Positions 50,189 to 51,849 of a stretch of DNA of 51,849 nucleotides are shown here, in pieces. The translations under genes were made by a program, and so were the position numbers. The stretch spans positions 1 to 51,849 of the forward strand of contig JBFWWU010000025.1 of assembly GCA_050246015.1 (NCBI GenBank). The letters run 5' to 3'. Below the pieces are notes generated by a model. The model was not told where the DNA came from and did no database searches. It saw nothing but the letters and a program-made list of their open reading frames with translations. The DNA is from JTS-AC122 sp050246015 (GTDB lineage: Bacteria; Planctomycetota; Phycisphaerae; Phycisphaerales; UBA1924). Within the stretch, counting starts at the first letter, position 1. Each line of letters begins with the position of its first letter.

Positions 50189-51517
50189 TCAGGCGCCCAC
50201 GATGTTGTCGCGCCGCTCAATGTTTTTCATCGCATTCCGCGTGTCCACGATCAGTTTCGCGTGCTTCGCGATCATCTCATAGTCGTACACGCCGTGGTTG
50301 GTCGATACCAGGACCGCGTCATAACTTCCGATCGTCTCGGGCGTAAGCGCCACGCTCTGCATCCCCAGGTCGTGCTTTCGCATCTTATGCGTTCGAGGCA
50401 CGTGCGGGTCGTTGTAATCAACGTGCGCGCCCAGGTCCTGCAACTTCTCGATCAGAACAAAACTCGGACTCTCACGCACGTCGTCAACGTCCGGCTTGTA
50501 CGCAAGCCCCAGAACAAGCACCCGTGATCCCTTGATCGCTTTCTGACGCTCGTTGAACGCCAGGTTCAGCCTCGAAATCACGTAATCGGGCATCGAGTGA
50601 TTAATCTCGCCGGCGAGTTCGATAAACCGCGTCGGCAACCCCACTTCGCGTGCTTTCCAGGTCAGGTAGAAGGGATCGACCGGGATGCAGTGACCACCCA
50701 GCCCGGGGCCCGGATAAAACGGCTGGAAGCCGAACGGCTTGGTGCTCGCCGCCGCGATGACCTCCCACACGTCGATACCCATCGCCGTGAGAAGCACCTT
50801 CATCTCGTTCACCATCGCGATATTGACGGCGCGGTAGATATTTTCGAGGAGTTTGGCGGCTTCGGCCACCTCCGCCGTGCTGACCTTCACCACCTGCTTG
50901 ATCGCGGTTTTGTACAGCGCCGTCGCGACTTCGCCGCTGATCGCGTTGATGCCGCCCACCAGTTTCGGGATCGTGGTGGTTTGGTGGTCTTTGCGCCCCG
51001 GATCTTCGCGTTCAGGCGAGAATGCGAGATAAAACCCCTTGTCTTCGTCGGATTCGCGCTCGATGCACGTCAGCCCGGTCTTGAGCAACACCGGCAGCAC
51101 ATCGTCGCGGGTCGTGCGCGGATACGTGGTCGATTCCAGCACCACGAGTTGACCCGGGCGGAGGGTCCTGGCGACATCCTGGGCCGAGTTGATCACGTAA
51201 CTCAGGTCCGGCTCCAGGTGCGTGCCCAGCGGCGTGGGGACGCAGATCAAGATCGCGTCCGCGTCCTTCATCAGCCGGTAGTCGGTGGTCGCCTTGAAGT
51301 GCCCCGAATCGCGCATCGGACGCACGAAATCGTCGCCCAGGTGCTTGATGTAGGACCTTCCGGCCTCGATCGCGACGATTTTGGACTCGTCGATGTCGAA
51401 GCCCAGGACCCTGAACCCGGCGTCGTGGAACGCGCGCGCGAGGGGGAGACCGACGTAGCCCAGGCCGATGATGCCGACCACGGCGGAACGATTGGAGATC
51501 TTCTGAGAGAGCGTCAT
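50189..51517 (-). CDS. UDP-sugar 6-dehydrogenase (UDP-N-acetylglucosamine/mannosamine type, WbpA-like)
   Basis: A 442-aa NAD-dependent enzyme that oxidises the C6 hydroxyl of a UDP-amino sugar to a carboxylate for surface polysaccharide or O-antigen. The N-terminal Rossmann fold has GIIGLGYVGLPLA (15-27), the middle ESTTYPRTTRDDVLP and LAFSPEREDPGR, and the catalytic Cys277 is in GGHCIPVDPFYL. The C-terminal UDP-binding domain carries VLVLGLAYKPDVDDVRESP. These match the UDP-GlcNAc dehydrogenase (WbpA/TviB) branch more than UDP-glucose dehydrogenase, although the substrate should be tested. Neighbouring glycan genes would lie beyond the right edge. A GC-rich 7-base hairpin (51552-51570) lies in its leader. 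Confidence 0.9.
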   Translation of the reverse strand: MTLSQKISNRSAVVGIIGLGYVGLPLARAFHDAGFRVLGFDIDESKIVAIEAGRSYIKHLGDDFVRPMRDSGHFKATTDYRLMKDADAILICVPTPLGTHLEPDLSYVINSAQDVARTLRPGQLVVLESTTYPRTTRDDVLPVLLKTGLTCIERESDEDKGFYLAFSPEREDPGRKDHQTTTIPKLVGGINAISGEVATALYKTAIKQVVKVSTAEVAEAAKLLENIYRAVNIAMVNEMKVLLTAMGIDVWEVIAAASTKPFGFQPFYPGPGLGGHCIPVDPFYLTWKAREVGLPTRFIELAGEINHSMPDYVISRLNLAFNERQKAIKGSRVLVLGLAYKPDVDDVRESPSFVLIEKLQDLGAHVDYNDPHVPRTHKMRKHDLGMQSVALTPETIGSYDAVLVSTNHGVYDYEMIAKHAKLIVDTRNAMKNIERRDNIVGA

Positions 51518-51849
51518 AGGGGCGGATTGTAACTGGGTGGAGGACGCTAGCCGCGCGGTGCCGCCGCGCGTCGCTTTGGTCTTTATCGGGCGATTTGTGC
51601 GTTGAGTGAAGCGGCGTGTAGCCCACGCTTCGCGCTCGACACTGCAACGTCGTCATTGAGTAGAGCCTATCCGTAAACGTGCTTCAACAAGATGATGGAG
51701 GCAGGTGGCACGGGTTCATTGCTGCTGGTGCCACGGCTTGGTTGCCTTTGAACCAAGCCGTGTCTTGTATCCCGATCACCGTTGCGAAGACACGGCTTGT
51801 CGAGGACGCCAAGCCGTGGCACGTTTGCGTTCAATCGGCAGGAGGCACG
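51518..51849. other. right-end intergenic region
   Basis: No coding frame is credible in these 332 bases. The first part is the presumed promoter/leader of the dehydrogenase gene, with a small inverted repeat CGCGCGG/CCGCGCG (51552-51570). The last 150 bases contain the CACGGCTTG inverted-repeat cluster described separately. Confidence 0.6.
51728..51822. repeat. nested CACGGCTTG inverted-repeat element
   Basis: Two hairpins lie in tandem: CACGGCTTGGTT (51732-51743) with AACCAAGCCGTG (51751-51762), and CACGGCTTG (51791-51799) with CAAGCCGTG (51810-51818). The outer arms also match: GTGCCACGGCTTGG (51728-51741) and CCAAGCCGTGGCAC (51809-51822), as do the inner arms AAGCCGTGTCTT (51755-51766) and AAGACACGGCTT (51787-51798). 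The four copies can pair in two ways. It resembles a REP- or MITE-like repeat; it may continue beyond the window. Confidence 0.75.

Noticed and set aside
51661..51720. Possible insertion-sequence end near GAGCCTATCCGTAAACG
   Set aside because: No transposase frame, target duplication or second end is in the window; the resemblance was only an impression.
1..51849. tRNA, rRNA, CRISPR arrays
   Set aside because: No cloverleaf, rRNA-like stretch or regularly spaced direct repeats with unique spacers were found; the repeats in tpsA are coding.

Overview
The window comes from a GC-rich Gram-negative bacterium, most likely a planctomycete of the Phycisphaerae/Phycisphaerales type. This is inferred from four things: a paired DUF1800/DUF1501 gene set with Tat signals, two secreted proteins ending in the same short dockerin-like tail (DFNxDG and SQDFFDFL-type motifs), very large surface proteins, and overall codon use. 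No rRNA or tRNA is present to confirm it, and I saw no tRNA, CRISPR array or transposase gene.

Left flank (1-9.8 kb). A minus-strand set runs fabH - malQ - treZ - GH57. The last three genes overlap by ATGA junctions, so they look translationally coupled and serve alpha-glucan/trehalose metabolism. After a 496-base divergent spacer come the plus-strand DUF1800 and DUF1501 genes. A convergent gene (11165-9834) encodes a Tat-exported transglutaminase-fold protein whose catalytic Cys and His appear to be replaced.

Centre (11.4-41.9 kb). This is a long plus-strand run of type VI secretion (T6SS) genes: an unrecognised 725-aa protein with a kinase-like fragment, a lipoprotein in the TssJ position, tssL, tssM, and a TagF - membrane segment - formylglycine-generating-enzyme-like fusion. 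Then comes a complete two-partner secretion pair, a TpsB outer-membrane transporter and a 3,678-aa TpsA filamentous-haemagglutinin-like adhesin. The run closes with tssA, tssB, tssC and hcp, followed by a clear intrinsic terminator. The TpsB/TpsA pair therefore sits between the T6SS membrane-complex genes and the sheath/tube genes, all on one strand with short gaps. tssE, tssF, tssG, tssK, clpV and vgrG are not in the window. This mixed locus is the most interesting thing here.

Right flank (41.9-51.8 kb). All genes are on the minus strand: an Eis-like GNAT acetyltransferase, a secreted subtilisin-family protease with a dockerin-like tail, a GAF-PP2C (RsbU/SpoIIE-type) phosphatase, a secreted HAF-repeat protein with a dockerin-like tail, and a UDP-sugar 6-dehydrogenase for surface polysaccharide. 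Two good terminators and a striking (TGGGGG)n tract lie between these genes. The last 150 bases hold nested inverted repeats built on CACGGCTTG. By eye, the plus strand is G-rich on the left and C-rich on the right, with the change around 17-22 kb.
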